Assembly: GCA_024072375.1 (NCBI GenBank)
Contig: CP099617.1
Coordinates: 849,001 to 913,000 of the forward strand
Direction: 5' to 3'
DNA: 64,000 nt
Origin: Sphingomonadaceae bacterium OTU29LAMAA1
GTDB taxonomy: Bacteria > Pseudomonadota > Alphaproteobacteria > Sphingomonadales > Sphingomonadaceae
Shown here: positions 34,475-43,061 of the stretch, in pieces
How positions within the stretch are numbered: the stretch's first letter is position 1
How the letters are laid out: each line of letters opens with the position of its first letter
Program-made: the position numbers and the translations under genes
The notes under the pieces: generated by a model
The model's database searches: none
Seen by the model: only the letters and a program-made list of their open reading frames with translations
What the model was told of the DNA's origin: nothing

Positions 34475-36295
34475 TCACCACCCGGTCGCCTTGCCCTTGT
34501 TCTGCTGATCCAGCCACGTCTTCAACGGCGCGAAATACTCGACCAGCGCCTTGCCCGACATCTGCCGCGATCCGGTCATCACCTGCAACGCATCCGGCCA
34601 AGGCTTCGACTGCCCCATCGCCAGCATTGCGTTCAGCTTGTCGCCGACCGCCTTGTTGCCGAAGAACGAACAGCGATGCAGCGGCCCCTTCCAGCCCGAC
34701 TGATCGCACGCCGCCTTGTAGAACTGGAACTGCAACACTCGCGCCAGGAAATAGCGCGTGTACGGCACCGTCGCCGGGATATGGTATTTCGCGCCCGCAT
34801 CGAACTTGCTCTCGTCGCGCGCGACCGGCGGCTTGATCCCCTGATATTGCAGCCGCAGCGCATCCCAGCCCTTCTGGTAATCGCCCGTCGCAATCTTGCC
34901 CGAAAAGACGTCCCAACGCCATTTGTCGACCAGCAGCCCAAACGGCAGGAACGCGACCTTGTCCATTGCCTGCCGCAGCAGCAGCCCGATGTCCTTGTCC
35001 GCAGCCGGCACCTGCGCCTGGTTCAGCAGCCCGATCTTCACCAGATAATCCGGCGTGATCGACAGCGCGACGGTATCGCCGATCGCCTCGTGGAAGCCGT
35101 CGTTCGCACCGTTCTTGTAGAGGAACGGCTGGTCCTTGTACGCACGCTGGTAGTAATTGTGGCCCAGCTCGTGGTGGATCGTGACGAAGTCGTCGCCGTT
35201 CACCTTGGTGCACATCTTGATGCGGATATCGTCCGCATTGTCGATGTCCCACGCCGATGCGTGACAGATCACCTCGCGATCCGCCGGCTTGGTGATCTGC
35301 GAGCGCTGCCAGAACGTCTCCGGCAACGGCGCGAAGCCGAGCGACGAATAGAAGGCCTCGCCCTGCTTCACCATCTTGAGCGGATCGTAGCCCTTGGCCT
35401 TCAGCAACTCGCCCGTGTCGTAGCCGACATCCCCCGCCCCCTTCGGCGCGACGATGTCGTAGATGTTGCCCCATTCCTGCGCCCACATGTTGCCGAGCAG
35501 GTCGCTGCGGATCGGCCCGGTCTTCGCCTGCACAGCATCGCCGTACTTTTCGTTCAGCTTCCACCGCACATAGGTGTGCAGCGACAGGTACAGCGGCTCG
35601 ACCTCCTTCCAGATCTGGTCGGTCAGCGACTCGAACTGCTGCGGTGTCATGTCGTAGCCCGACCGCCACATCGCGCCGACATCGCCGAAGCCCAGCTCCT
35701 TCGCACCGGCATTCGAGATCGCGGTCATCCGCGTATAGTCCTTACGCATCGGCGCGCCGACATTGTCGTTCCAGCTAACCCACATCTCCTGCAACTTGGC
35801 CGGATCGCGCGTCTCGCCCATCGCCGCCTCGATGTCCGATCCGTTGATCGGCTTGCCGTCGAGCGTACCCTTGCCCTTGCCGTAGCTCGACGACATGCGG
35901 GTGGTCAGCGTCGCCAGTTCGGTCGCCGCACCCGGCGTCGTCGGCGCGGGCAGGCCGACGCCGTTCTTCAGGATATCCAGCTTGCGCCGGGTATCGCCCG
36001 ACACGCCGGCAAGGCCGTTGAAGCGCGCCGCGCCCTTCGCCCATTGCACCGCCTTCTCGGTCAATTCGGCGCCCGACTTGGCGGCGAGTGCGTCGGTGTC
36101 GTCGGTGATATAGGTCGCATTGACCCAGGCGGTCTGATTGGCGGGGATCGACATATCCGCCGCCTCCTTCTCGACCGCGGCGACATAGGCGTCGGCCTCG
36201 GCAGCGGTAGGCTTGGCGGCGGGCGAAGCGGTCTGCGCGGCAACGGGCGCGGCGAACAGCGCCACGGCGAGCGCGGCGGTGGAAACGAGACGCAT
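34475..36295 (-). CDS. M2 family zinc peptidyl-dipeptidase (ACE-like)
   Basis: A 606-residue exported metallopeptidase related to angiotensin-converting enzyme, which removes C-terminal dipeptides. Signal peptide MRLVSTAALAVALFAAPVAAQ. The zinc site is HHELGH, with the HEXXH motif at about residues 375-379, followed by GFHEAIGD carrying the third ligand Glu. Other family stretches are GDVGAMWRSGYDM, NMWAQEWGNIYD and YTRYFLARVLQFQFYKAAC. A periplasmic location is expected. The ATG at 36295 gives the signal peptide at the very N-terminus; the longer open frame upstream is arginine-rich and non-coding in character. ACE homologues are frequent in sphingomonads and xanthomonads, where their substrates are unknown. 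Confidence 0.93.
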   Translation of the reverse strand: MRLVSTAALAVALFAAPVAAQTASPAAKPTAAEADAYVAAVEKEAADMSIPANQTAWVNATYITDDTDALAAKSGAELTEKAVQWAKGAARFNGLAGVSGDTRRKLDILKNGVGLPAPTTPGAATELATLTTRMSSSYGKGKGTLDGKPINGSDIEAAMGETRDPAKLQEMWVSWNDNVGAPMRKDYTRMTAISNAGAKELGFGDVGAMWRSGYDMTPQQFESLTDQIWKEVEPLYLSLHTYVRWKLNEKYGDAVQAKTGPIRSDLLGNMWAQEWGNIYDIVAPKGAGDVGYDTGELLKAKGYDPLKMVKQGEAFYSSLGFAPLPETFWQRSQITKPADREVICHASAWDIDNADDIRIKMCTKVNGDDFVTIHHELGHNYYQRAYKDQPFLYKNGANDGFHEAIGDTVALSITPDYLVKIGLLNQAQVPAADKDIGLLLRQAMDKVAFLPFGLLVDKWRWDVFSGKIATGDYQKGWDALRLQYQGIKPPVARDESKFDAGAKYHIPATVPYTRYFLARVLQFQFYKAACDQSGWKGPLHRCSFFGNKAVGDKLNAMLAMGQSKPWPDALQVMTGSRQMSGKALVEYFAPLKTWLDQQNKGKATGW

Positions 36296-36356
36296 GGAAC
36301 GGAACCCCTGACAAACATCGTGTTGCCGCCACGATGCGCGCCTCACCCCATATCGG

Positions 36357-37118
36357 TCAAGCCGCCAGGAAGTCCGCGATCGCCTGTCCCAGCTCCGGCT
36401 TCGCCACCGCACTCATATGGCCGCCCGGCACCTCGCGGAATACCGCTTGCGGGATCGCATCGGCCAGCGCCGCGCCCGACCCGTTATCGTCGTCTTCCGA
36501 CCCGGTGATCACCGCCACCGGCACCTCGATCGCCTCGACCGCCGCCAGTGGCGTATCGACGAACGTCTCCAGCACATTGAGCAACGCCACCGGATCGCCG
36601 CCCGTCGTCTTCAGGAAAGCCTCGGTCATCCATTCGTTGGTGCCGCGCTCGAAACTGCCGAGGTTGGTCAGGATATTGCGGAAATAGTCGCCGCGCCCGG
36701 AGGTTTGCAGGATACCGGCCAGCCCCATCCCCGACAGCACCGCCCGTCGCGGCGTCGCGCCGTTGACCAGCATCCGCATCGTCGTCCGCCCGCCGAGCGA
36801 ATAGCCGCCCAGATCATAGTCGCTCAGCCCCAGATGCGCGATCAACGCCATGCCGTCGCGCATCAGCGCATCGGGCGGATAAGCCGATGGATCGTGCGGC
36901 CGGTCGCTGAGGCCATGACCGCGCAGATCGGGCATGATCACCCGGAATCCACGTGCGGCAACCTTCGCGGCATGGCCGTATTTTATCCAGTTCACCTCGG
37001 CGGTCGAGAAATAGCCGTGGATCAGCACCACCGGACGCCCCTCGCCCAGCTCGCGCCAGGCGATGCGGGTGCCGTCGAAGCTGGCGAAATACTGCGGGTC
37101 AGTCGGGGAGTCGGCCAA
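36357..37118 (-). CDS. Alpha/beta hydrolase
   Basis: A 253-residue soluble alpha/beta hydrolase. Oxyanion-hole strand VVLIHGYFST, MPDLRGHGLSDRP, nucleophile elbow GYSLGGRTTMRML (Ser), acid region VPVAVITGSEDDD, and catalytic His in VPGGHMSAVAKPELG. The complete triad indicates an active esterase or related hydrolase, but the substrate cannot be read from sequence. The start overlaps the end of the GFA gene by 20 nt, implying co-translation. The M2 peptidase gene follows 61 bp downstream in the same direction. Confidence 0.9.
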   Translation of the reverse strand: MADSPTDPQYFASFDGTRIAWRELGEGRPVVLIHGYFSTAEVNWIKYGHAAKVAARGFRVIMPDLRGHGLSDRPHDPSAYPPDALMRDGMALIAHLGLSDYDLGGYSLGGRTTMRMLVNGATPRRAVLSGMGLAGILQTSGRGDYFRNILTNLGSFERGTNEWMTEAFLKTTGGDPVALLNVLETFVDTPLAAVEAIEVPVAVITGSEDDDNGSGAALADAIPQAVFREVPGGHMSAVAKPELGQAIADFLAA

Positions 37119-37542
37119 GGGTCTCGATCCATCTGTTGGCGATGCGTTCGTTCTGATCCGTTCGTTGGGTCGGAAGGCCGCGCGTGTCCAGCCATTGCGG
37201 GTGCCAGCTCTCCACCCCGCTATGTGCGACCGGTCGGAACGCCGAGGGATCGTCGAAGCTGCCGACGGTAAGATCCATCATGTCGTGGCCATCCGATTCG
37301 TAGGTCATCGGCGTACCACAGCGTGCGCAGAACCCCCGCTGTGCGAACGGCGACGATCGATAACGTTCCGGCTCCCGCGTCGTCCATGTGACCGCCGCCA
37401 CCTCGACCAGCGTGAACGCGATCGACACTCCGCCGGTCGCACGCTGGCACATCCGGCAATGGCACAGATACGCCTCGTCATCCATCAACCGTACGGAATA
37501 CCGGACCGTACCGCACTGGCATCCACCCGTCGCCACTCGCAT
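37099..37542 (-). CDS. GFA family zinc protein
   Basis: A 147-residue member of the GFA (glutathione-dependent formaldehyde-activating enzyme-like, CENP-V) family. The zinc-binding cysteines are all present: Cys8 and Cys10 (GGCQCGTVRY), Cys27/29/32 (LCHCRMCQR) and Cys72/75 (FCARCGTPMTYE). In the founding enzyme they bind zinc and glutathione. Most family members, including this one, have no proven substrate. The 20-nt overlap with the following alpha/beta hydrolase suggests a two-gene unit, conceivably for detoxifying small carbonyl adducts. That is inference. Confidence 0.92.
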   Translation of the reverse strand: MRVATGGCQCGTVRYSVRLMDDEAYLCHCRMCQRATGGVSIAFTLVEVAAVTWTTREPERYRSSPFAQRGFCARCGTPMTYESDGHDMMDLTVGSFDDPSAFRPVAHSGVESWHPQWLDTRGLPTQRTDQNERIANRWIETLGRLPD

Positions 37543-37648
37543 ACCGGCATATCCTTTCGCATATCCGGGCTAAAGGACCCTGGACCGTTTTGGTCTGTTC
37601 ACACCCGCCCAAAGAGCATACTCTCCCTTCAAATATATAAGGAGAGCG

Positions 37649-37912
37649 ATGATGGACAATGGTCTGCAATCCCATACCGGTGACGAAAGTCTCGTGATCC
37701 TGCAGAGTCTGCTATGCCTGCTGCGTGAAAAGAACGTCCTGAGCCGCGCGGATATCGAGGAGTTGACCGATCGCGTCGCGATGCGCGCCGCACAGGCAGA
37801 ACGCGACCCGCTTCCCTGTTGCGCCGAAGCGACGCAGGCGGCGGCACGCGAGATGGCGAGGATCGGCGATTACGTCGGACATCGCTATGGCGGGAAGCAC
37901 CGCCGCATCTGA
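37649..37912 (+). CDS. Small hypothetical protein (87 residues)
   Basis: An 87-residue soluble protein starting at ATG 37649, directly after a strong Shine-Dalgarno AAGGAGAG. It is largely helical: SLVILQSLLCLLREKNVLSRADIEELTDRVAMRAAQ resembles helices ending in an LSRADIEEL turn. A basic C-terminus (YVGHRYGGKHRRI) follows. The N-terminal half resembles small sphingomonad proteins of unknown role, but I cannot name a family. It is divergent from the GFA gene, with AT-rich sequence (AAATATATAAGGAG) just before its start. No membrane segment is seen. Confidence 0.65.
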   Translation: MMDNGLQSHTGDESLVILQSLLCLLREKNVLSRADIEELTDRVAMRAAQAERDPLPCCAEATQAAAREMARIGDYVGHRYGGKHRRI

Positions 37913-37955
37913 CGCCCCGCGCACGCGAGCCTTTCGTTCGCGTGCGACTGCTGTA

Positions 37956-38019
37956 TGACGCGAACGTCGCCGGCTAGAGCGACGACATGACGCGAACGTC
38001 GCCGGCTAGAGCGACGACA
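37956..38019. repeat. Perfect 32-bp tandem duplication
   Basis: The 32-bp unit beginning TGACGCGAACGTCGCC and ending AGCGACGACA occurs twice without interruption (37956-37987 and 37988-38019). It lies upstream of the YitT-family gene. Each unit contains the inner palindrome GCGACGTTCGC when read on the minus strand. A recent slippage or recombination duplication is the simplest reading; assembly error is the main alternative. Confidence 0.9.
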
Positions 38020-38054
38020 GGGGAGAGTGCCTGACCCATCACGCATGAGGTCCG

Positions 38055-38678
38055 ATGCAACCCCGCGAAGATTCCCTGCCGCTCGGCCGCCCGCACAGCG
38101 TCGCCGAAGACGCCTATGCCCTCGCGATCGGCTGCATCCTGCTCGTCATCGGGCTGATGTTCCTGAAGGCGGCGGGCCTCGTCACCGGCGGGGTCGCCGG
38201 CATTGCGCTGCTGCTATCCTATCGGCTTCCCATCCCCGCCGGCGTGCTGTTCACGCTCATCAACATCCCGTTCTTCGCCTTCGCTCACAAAGCGATGGGC
38301 GCCAAGTTCGCGGTGAAGTCGCTGCTGGTCAACTGCGGCATCGCGTTGTTCTCCGCGGTGTCGCGACTGTCGATCAACGTGGTCGACGTCCACCCCGCCT
38401 TCGCCGCGCTGGTCGGCGGCACGGTGATCGGCCTCGGCATCCTGGTCCTCGCCCGCCATCAGGCCGGGGTCGGCGGCACCGGGGTGATCACATTATGGCT
38501 TCAGAACACCCGCGGCTGGAACGCGGGCCGTACCCAGATCGCGATCGACATCGTGATCCTCGCGATCTCCATCCCCGTCATCAGCGGCCCGCAGCTCGGC
38601 TGGTCGGCATTGAGCGCAGCCGCCATCAGCCTGATCCTCATCGCTTGGCACCGCCCCGGGCGCTACATCGGCCATTGA
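38055..38678 (+). CDS. YitT family inner-membrane protein
   Basis: A 207-residue polytopic membrane protein of the YitT (DUF161) family without the C-terminal DUF2179 domain. I count five or six hydrophobic segments: about 22-40, 45-60, 62-78, 87-105, 113-133 and 160-200. The family turn GLVTGGVAGIALLLSYRLPIPAGVLFTLINIPFF and the repeat-like GVGGTGVITLWLQ mark the internal symmetry of the family. Transport function is suspected for the family but not shown. It stands alone, preceded by the 32-bp tandem duplication and followed by convergent asd. Confidence 0.88.
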   Translation: MQPREDSLPLGRPHSVAEDAYALAIGCILLVIGLMFLKAAGLVTGGVAGIALLLSYRLPIPAGVLFTLINIPFFAFAHKAMGAKFAVKSLLVNCGIALFSAVSRLSINVVDVHPAFAALVGGTVIGLGILVLARHQAGVGGTGVITLWLQNTRGWNAGRTQIAIDIVILAISIPVISGPQLGWSALSAAAISLILIAWHRPGRYIGH

Positions 38679-38748
38679 TCGGCAGGCAAGCGTGTGCGGA
38701 TCGGCACCTGTCCCGTAGGACAGATGCCGTCACCCCGCTATCAGGCGC

Positions 38749-39777
38749 TCAGCCGTCCTTCTTCAGATGCCGCCGGCCGAGCAGCTCGGCGATCTGCACC
38801 GCATTCAGCGCCGCGCCCTTGCGGAGATTGTCGCTGACGCACCACAGGTTGAGGCCGTTCTCAACCGTCGGGTCCTCGCGAACGCGGCTGATGTAGGTCG
38901 CATCGTCGCCCGCCGCCTCGATCGGCGTGATGTAACCGCCATCCTCATGCTTATCGATCAGCATGATGCCGGGCGCCTCGCGCAGGATACGCTTGGCGTC
39001 CTCGGCCGAAATCTCGTCCGCGAATTCGACGTTGATCGATTCCGAATGGCCGACGAAAACCGGCACGCGGACACAGGTCGCGGTGACCTTGATCTTGGGA
39101 TCGAGGATCTTCTTGGTCTCGACCACCATCTTCCACTCTTCCTTGGTCGACCCGTCGTCCAGGAAGCTGTCGATGTGCGGGATCACGTTGAACGCGATCT
39201 GCTTGGTGAACTTCTTCGCCTCGGCCGGGTCGCCGACGAAGATGTTGCGGCTCTGCTCGAACAGCTCGTCCATGCCGACCTTGCCCGCGCCCGATACCGA
39301 CTGGTAAGTCGATACGACGACGCGCGTGATCCTGGCGAAATCGTGCAGCGGCTTCAGTGCGACGACCATCTGCGCGGTCGAGCAATTCGGGTTGGCGATG
39401 ATGTTCTTGGCCTTGTAGCCGTCGATCGCCGCGGCATTCACCTCCGGCACGATCAGCGGCACGTCCGGGTCCATCCGGTACAGCGACGAATTGTCGATCA
39501 CCGTGCAGCCCGCCGCGGCGAACTTCGGTGCATAGACCTTGGTTGCGTCGCTGCCGATCGCGAACAGCGCCATGTCCCAGCCGGCTGGGTCGAAATGCTC
39601 GATGTTCTGCACCTTGAGCATCTTGCCGGTGTCGCCGTATTCGATCGTCTCGCCCTGGCTGCGGCTCGACGCCAGCACCGCGATCTCGTCCGCCGGGAAT
39701 TCGCGCTCGGCGAGGATGTTGACCATCTCGCGCCCGACATTGCCCGTCGCGCCCGCGACCACCACCCGATAACCCAT
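38749..39777 (-). CDS. asd: Aspartate-semialdehyde dehydrogenase
   Basis: NADPH-dependent reduction of aspartyl phosphate to aspartate semialdehyde, the branch point to lysine/diaminopimelate, threonine and methionine. The 342-residue protein has the nucleotide-binding start GYRVVVAGATGNVGREM, the catalytic cysteine in NPNCSTAQMVVALKPLH, YQSVSGAGKVGMDEL, and RVPVFVGHSESINVEF near the substrate site. The ATG at 39777 is used because four extra in-frame residues upstream have no family counterpart. The gene is flanked by convergent YitT and the same-strand S9 peptidase. Confidence 0.97.
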   Translation of the reverse strand: MGYRVVVAGATGNVGREMVNILAEREFPADEIAVLASSRSQGETIEYGDTGKMLKVQNIEHFDPAGWDMALFAIGSDATKVYAPKFAAAGCTVIDNSSLYRMDPDVPLIVPEVNAAAIDGYKAKNIIANPNCSTAQMVVALKPLHDFARITRVVVSTYQSVSGAGKVGMDELFEQSRNIFVGDPAEAKKFTKQIAFNVIPHIDSFLDDGSTKEEWKMVVETKKILDPKIKVTATCVRVPVFVGHSESINVEFADEISAEDAKRILREAPGIMLIDKHEDGGYITPIEAAGDDATYISRVREDPTVENGLNLWCVSDNLRKGAALNAVQIAELLGRRHLKKDG

Positions 39778-39894
39778 GAAACCCTCCACTCGAATGCCCG
39801 CGCCCCTAACGGCGTTGCGTCAGCGCGTCCAACAGCTTCTCGTTTGTTGCGCGGATAGCCCCGCTTGGCGGGCGGGGCCGCGGCCACGCCACGC

Positions 39895-42162
39895 TCACTG
39901 CGCCGGCTTGTTCTTTACGTTGCGATCGAGGAACTCCAGGATCGTCCCCCACAGGTGCTGGCTCACCCCCGGCCCCGCCACGCGATGGGTATAGCCGGGG
40001 TAGAACATCATCTCGAACGGCGTTCCCGCGCCCTGCATCTTCGCGGCGACCTTGGTCGAATTGTCGAGGAAGACGTTGTCGTCCGCCATGCCGTGGATCA
40101 GCAGCAGCGGGTCCTTGATGTTCATCGCATCCTCGACCGCCTCCGACGAGGCATAGCTCTTCGGGTCCTTCGCCGGATCACCCAGATAGCGCTCGGTATA
40201 ATGCGTATCGTACAGCTGCCAGTCGGTTACCGGCGCACCGGATACCGCCGCGGCATATACGCCGGGCGTCTTCTCCAGCATCTTCAGCGACATGTACCCG
40301 CCGTACGACCAGCCATAGGTCGCGATCTTGCCGCCGTCGACGAACGGCAGCGACTTCAGGTAATTCGCCCCCGCCAGCTGGTCCTCGACCTCGACCGTCC
40401 CCATCGCGTGATAGATCTGGTCCTCGAACGCCTTGCCGCGGTTGTATGAGCCGCGGTTGTCGATCTTGAAATAGACCCAGCCCTGATCGACCAGGAACTG
40501 CGGCAGCGCCCCCTGCCAGCCACGCGTCACCTGCTGGCCGGTGCCGGGGCCGCCGTAATGTTCGAAGAACACCGGATACTTCTTGCCTGTGACGAGCGGC
40601 GGGGTGATCATTTCCCAGTACAGCGTCGTGCCGTCCTTGGCCTTGATCGTGCCGAACTTTGTCGCCTGATGGCTTTGGAGGAACGGGAAGTATGGATGGC
40701 CCGCGACCACCGCATTCTCGTTGATCCACGCGATCCGCTTGCCGGTGACGTCCGCCATATAGACCTGCGCCGGCTGGGTCGGGTTCGACCGCGATACGAT
40801 GAAGCGGCTCGCCGCCTTGTCCATGCTCGCGCCGTTGGTCCAGCCGAGCTCGGTCAGCCGCGACACGACGTTCGGTCGCGCGATATCGACGGAATACAGA
40901 TGCTGCTCCAGCACGTCGTCCTTGGTGCCGGTGAAGTACAGCCGTCCCCCACCCGATCCTTTGGCGCCCTCATCGACGCCGGTCAGCCCCGTGACCACCC
41001 ACGGCCCCTTGGTCAGCTGCGTCCACTTGCCGCCCGGCGTCCAGCGATACAGATGCCCGAAACCATCGCGCTCGGACCGCCAGATCAGGCTGCCGTCCTT
41101 CATCGGCTTGTAATCGTCGCTGAGGTTCAGCCAGCTCTTCGCGCCCGCCTTCTCGGTGAACAGCACGCTCGCCTTGCCCGTCTCAGGGTCGACGCGGAGC
41201 ATGTCGAGCGTCTTCTGGTCGCGGCTCTGGCGCTGCACCAGCAAAGTCTTGCCATCGGGCGTCCAGTCGACCCGCGCCAGATAGATGTCGGGGTTGGCGC
41301 CGAGATCGACCTTCACCTGCCCCGATCCGTCCGGCCGCATCACGTACAGCTCGACCAGCACGTTCGGCGTCCCTGCGGCGGGATAGCGCTGCTCGTACGT
41401 CTTGGTCCCCGCCGCCCCGATCGACGCGCGGGTGAAGACATGCACCGGTGCCTCGTCGAACTTCTCGACCGCGATGAAGCGCTCGTCCGGCGACCACCAA
41501 TAGCCGGTGCGACGATCCATTTCCTCCTGCGCGACGAATTCCGCCTCGCCGAAGTGGACCGTGCCGCCGCCGCCCTGCGTCACCGCGCGCGCATCACCGC
41601 CGGCGAGCGGCTGCGCGAACAGGTTCTGGTCACGTACGAAACTGACGTAGCCGCCTTTGGGCGACACCACCGGATTGAGCTCGCCGCCCGCCGTCGCCGT
41701 CAGCCGCCGCACCTTGCCATCCAGCGTCGCGAGATACAGGTCGCCGTCCAGCGGCACCAGGATCGACCGCCCGTCCGGCGCGAAGTCGTATGCCACGATG
41801 CCCTTCGACCCGCCGATCCGCGCCCGCTCGCGCTGCATCTTTTCCGCCTCGGTCAGTTCTGCGCCGGTGCCGACCTTCTTGCTGTCGACCAGCATCCGCT
41901 CCGCGCCCGTCCGCGTATCGCGCGCCCACAGGTCGGTGCGCTCCTTCTCGTCGGCGCGCGGGCGCAGGAACGTCAGCAGCGTTCCGTCCGGCGACAGCCG
42001 CACCCCGCGCGGCTGCGATCCCGACAGGTCGGGGCTGCCAAACACGCGTGCCAGCGTCAGATCACCCGCCCTCGCGTCGGTCGCCGTTTGCGCCACCACC
42101 TCAGCGCTCATCGCCATGCTCCCCGCCGACGCGAGTGCCAAAGCCACGATCCATCCCCGCAT
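39895..42162 (-). CDS. S9 family prolyl peptidase (dipeptidyl peptidase IV type)
   Basis: A 755-residue secreted serine peptidase. It has an N-terminal signal peptide (MRGWIVALALASAGSMAMSAEVVAQ) and a long beta-propeller domain, which includes the DPP IV-type double-Glu motif region AEFVAQEEMDRRTGYWWSPD. The C-terminal alpha/beta hydrolase domain has the nucleophile in YGWSYGGYMSLKML (Ser619), the Asp region LLLIHGMADDNV and the His region YPGYTHRV. It is expected to release X-Pro dipeptides in the periplasm. The start is ATG 42162. An inverted repeat lies 65-95 bp upstream in the divergent region shared with the next gene. Confidence 0.94.
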   Translation of the reverse strand: MRGWIVALALASAGSMAMSAEVVAQTATDARAGDLTLARVFGSPDLSGSQPRGVRLSPDGTLLTFLRPRADEKERTDLWARDTRTGAERMLVDSKKVGTGAELTEAEKMQRERARIGGSKGIVAYDFAPDGRSILVPLDGDLYLATLDGKVRRLTATAGGELNPVVSPKGGYVSFVRDQNLFAQPLAGGDARAVTQGGGGTVHFGEAEFVAQEEMDRRTGYWWSPDERFIAVEKFDEAPVHVFTRASIGAAGTKTYEQRYPAAGTPNVLVELYVMRPDGSGQVKVDLGANPDIYLARVDWTPDGKTLLVQRQSRDQKTLDMLRVDPETGKASVLFTEKAGAKSWLNLSDDYKPMKDGSLIWRSERDGFGHLYRWTPGGKWTQLTKGPWVVTGLTGVDEGAKGSGGGRLYFTGTKDDVLEQHLYSVDIARPNVVSRLTELGWTNGASMDKAASRFIVSRSNPTQPAQVYMADVTGKRIAWINENAVVAGHPYFPFLQSHQATKFGTIKAKDGTTLYWEMITPPLVTGKKYPVFFEHYGGPGTGQQVTRGWQGALPQFLVDQGWVYFKIDNRGSYNRGKAFEDQIYHAMGTVEVEDQLAGANYLKSLPFVDGGKIATYGWSYGGYMSLKMLEKTPGVYAAAVSGAPVTDWQLYDTHYTERYLGDPAKDPKSYASSEAVEDAMNIKDPLLLIHGMADDNVFLDNSTKVAAKMQGAGTPFEMMFYPGYTHRVAGPGVSQHLWGTILEFLDRNVKNKPAQ

Positions 42163-42226
42163 GTACCTTCTCCGAAAAACGTGCCGCCGTTCTTAGGCCA
42201 CGTTCCGGCGACGTAAAGGTGCATTG

Positions 42227-42257
42227 AGACAGGGTTACCGTCGTATTCACCCTGTCT
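42227..42257. promoter_or_regulatory. 9-bp inverted repeat in the divergent region before the S9 peptidase gene
   Basis: AGACAGGGT (42227-42235) and ACCCTGTCT (42249-42257) are perfect inverted repeats 13 bp apart. CGTAAAG and CTTTACG flank them in a further, offset inverted pair. The site lies between two divergent genes (starts at 42162 and 42342). It may be an operator or a hairpin in either leader; there is no T-tract. Confidence 0.45.
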
Positions 42258-42341
42258 TTACGCGGTTCGGTATAGGTAGCGGGCGGACAAGAGGCCGGTC
42301 GCATCGGATGGGCGGGCGGCTTCGAACAACTCCGGGGTATC

Positions 42342-43001
42342 ATGTTGGACACGGCACAGACGGGCTGGCACGCTAGCGCATGGGACATGGTGGCCCAGCT
42401 GGGCGAGGCCGACGGCAGCGTCACCCACCCCCACCTCGCCTATCTCATCTCGCCGGCCGCCCCTGCCCGCGACCTGTCCGACGCGGTGCATGCGCTGTGC
42501 GCCGTCCACGGCGACCATCCCGGTCTCGCCGGCGAAGCGCGCACGTCGTGCGTCCAGCCCGACGCCTGCGACTGGCTCGATGCCGTTGCCGAGGCATTCG
42601 TAGGCGAACGCGCCTATATCGCCCAGCTCGCCGCCGCCGCAGGCCCGCTGCCCTCCACCCCCGGTCAGGCCGAAACCGAAGCGGCGCTCATCACCAGCCG
42701 TCACGCACTCGAAATGCTCGCCAAATCCGAACGCCGCGGCTGCGCGACGGGTGCCGTCGCCGCGCTGGTGCAGGATTGGACGACGATCCGCCTGCTGCTC
42801 GACCGTGCCGCGATGCGCTTCGGCGTGGAGCCGGTTCCCGCGACCTTCCCGCCCCAGGCGGAAACCGCTGCCAGCGTCGCCATGCTCGGCGGCACACCCG
42901 CGACCGAACGCGCGGTCAGCTTCGGCGCGCAGCAGTTGCTGGCGCAGCACCGCGCGATCTGGGCGCTGCTCGAAGCACGCGCGAGCGCCCGCGAAGGCTG
43001 A
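42342..43001 (+). CDS. Hypothetical alpha-helical protein (219 residues)
   Basis: A 219-residue, mostly helical, Ala-rich cytoplasmic protein without signal peptide or membrane helix. The central part (AALITSRHALEMLAKSERRGCATGAVAALVQDWTTIRLLLDRAAMRFGV) and the C-terminal FGAQQLLAQHRAIWALLEARASAREG suggest a helical bundle. I do not recognise a named family with confidence; it resembles proteins seen only in sphingomonads. It precedes the MoxR gene by 60 bp on the same strand and may belong to that group. The ATG at 42342 is the first in the frame. Confidence 0.75.
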   Translation: MLDTAQTGWHASAWDMVAQLGEADGSVTHPHLAYLISPAAPARDLSDAVHALCAVHGDHPGLAGEARTSCVQPDACDWLDAVAEAFVGERAYIAQLAAAAGPLPSTPGQAETEAALITSRHALEMLAKSERRGCATGAVAALVQDWTTIRLLLDRAAMRFGVEPVPATFPPQAETAASVAMLGGTPATERAVSFGAQQLLAQHRAIWALLEARASAREG

Positions 43002-43061
43002 CCTTGCACCGGCGAAGGCAATCCGCCACGACGTACCCGACATTCAATTTCGGGAACGGCC

